From NCBI GenBank assembly GCA_025093555.1, contig JAIWNF010000164.1:1-19760 (forward strand): a stretch of DNA of 19,760 bases, in the 5' to 3' direction. This DNA comes from Circinella umbellata. Its lineage: Eukaryota > Mucoromycota > Mucoromycetes > Mucorales > Lichtheimiaceae. A program made the position numbers and the translations under genes. The stretch's first letter is position 1, and each line of letters begins with the position of its first letter. The notes below the pieces were generated by a model that did no database searches, had not been told where the DNA came from, and saw only the letters and a list, made by a program, of their open reading frames with translations. Shown piece after piece: positions 19,220 to 19,760 of this stretch.

Positions 19220-19760
19220 ATGTCTTCTAACAGCAAACAAACAATAAAAAGTAGCAACAAACAAAACTATTTTCAATGGAAAAAAGAGCACATTTTGTCC
19301 TTGATTGAGGTGCTTGGTAAATCCATTGGTAATAAAGGTCTCAACTATTATGACAAGTACCAAGGTGGTTCCAAGACAACTACACCAAAAAAAATAACGG
19401 CTAAAGAAATAGCTAAAGAATTAGGAAAACTAAATCATGATTCATTTTCCATAACTGATCAACAAGTCCAGTCCAAAATAAAGGGATTAAATGAGGGCTA
19501 CAATAAGGCTCGTGATTACCTTCGGTCTACAGGTGAAGGAATTGATGATGATGATGAAAAGCTCAAAATTGAAACGATAAGAGGTTAGAATTATACATAG
19601 CTTAGCTTTCTTTTATATAGTGTATACATTGGTGTCAATTAAATACATGTTGCTAATTAACTCTTCTTATATAGCCAAGGTTTTGAATATTGAACCATTT
19701 TTTGATGAGTTAGATCCACTCATTCGTGATAGGCCTAAAGCAACACCACACTTTAATGCT
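19220..19760 (+). CDS. Myb/SANT-like DNA-binding protein (3' end beyond window)
   Basis: Exon 1 is 19220-19583 and exon 2 starts at 19675. The intron 19584-19674 is GT-AG, and the join makes an in-phase GCC codon leading to AKVLNIEPFFDELDPLIRDR. I chose the ATG at 19220 over the upstream in-frame 19163, because the upstream part encodes a hydrophobic stretch from AT-rich sequence and MSSNSKQ starts a typical hydrophilic N-terminus. The domain at residues 17-100 (YFQWKKEHILSLIEVL, KEIAKELGKL, QVQSKIKGLNEGYNKARDYL) has the three-helix trihelix/Myb-like pattern. A short acidic run (DDDDE) follows. Such proteins are either host transcription factors or the DNA-binding partner of PIF/Harbinger-like transposons; the window cannot decide. 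Confidence 0.65.

Overview
This window looks like transposon-rich, AT-rich DNA from a fungus. The coding blocks carry short GT-AG introns (about 60-100 nt), and the element families are those common in fungal genomes: MULE transposases with SWIM zinc fingers, a RepHel-type Helitron with an intron, and a tyrosine recombinase with a C-terminal GCR1_C-like domain. An early-diverging lineage (Mucoromycota-like) is my best guess, from protein style and base composition only. I saw no rRNA, tRNA, CRISPR array or bacterial-type operon.

Layout. 1-1019: AT-rich, no gene. About 1030-1690: a long array of 21/42-bp repeats with A-tracts in phase. 1691-2629: non-coding apart from a small GATGCG hexamer hairpin. 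2630-3702: remains of an old MULE transposase. 3713-8443: a younger MULE with roughly 800-bp terminal inverted repeats (TIRs) and a perfect 10-bp target-site duplication (TSD), inserted in the old one. Its six-exon transposase gene (4703-7297) has one nonsense codon and several frame changes. 8444-8820: what appears to be the C-terminal part of the old MULE gene, with a polyglutamine tract. 8969-9313: a broken, unrecognised reading frame with two internal stops.

9771-16403 (minus strand): a degenerate Helitron RepHel gene (Rep/HUH part, then PIF1-type helicase). It is split by a 2,041-bp non-autonomous MULE-like element (11414-13454) with a 9-bp TSD. Removing that element and one TSD copy leaves the Helitron reading frame exactly in phase. 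The long RepHel frame is otherwise broken only by stop codons, all reachable by a C-to-T change on the coding strand.

16831-18859: an intact two-exon gene for a Crypton-like tyrosine recombinase with all expected catalytic positions. It has a palindromic site about 100 bp upstream and palindromes or hairpins downstream. 19220 to the window end: the first two exons of a Myb/SANT-like DNA-binding protein gene that runs off the edge.

The genes do not form a pathway. The window reads as layered insertions: an old MULE hit by a younger MULE, and a Helitron hit by a non-autonomous MULE-like element, beside one recombinase gene that still looks functional. Intron boundaries, ancestral codons and element families were inferred by eye and need alignment to other genomic copies.
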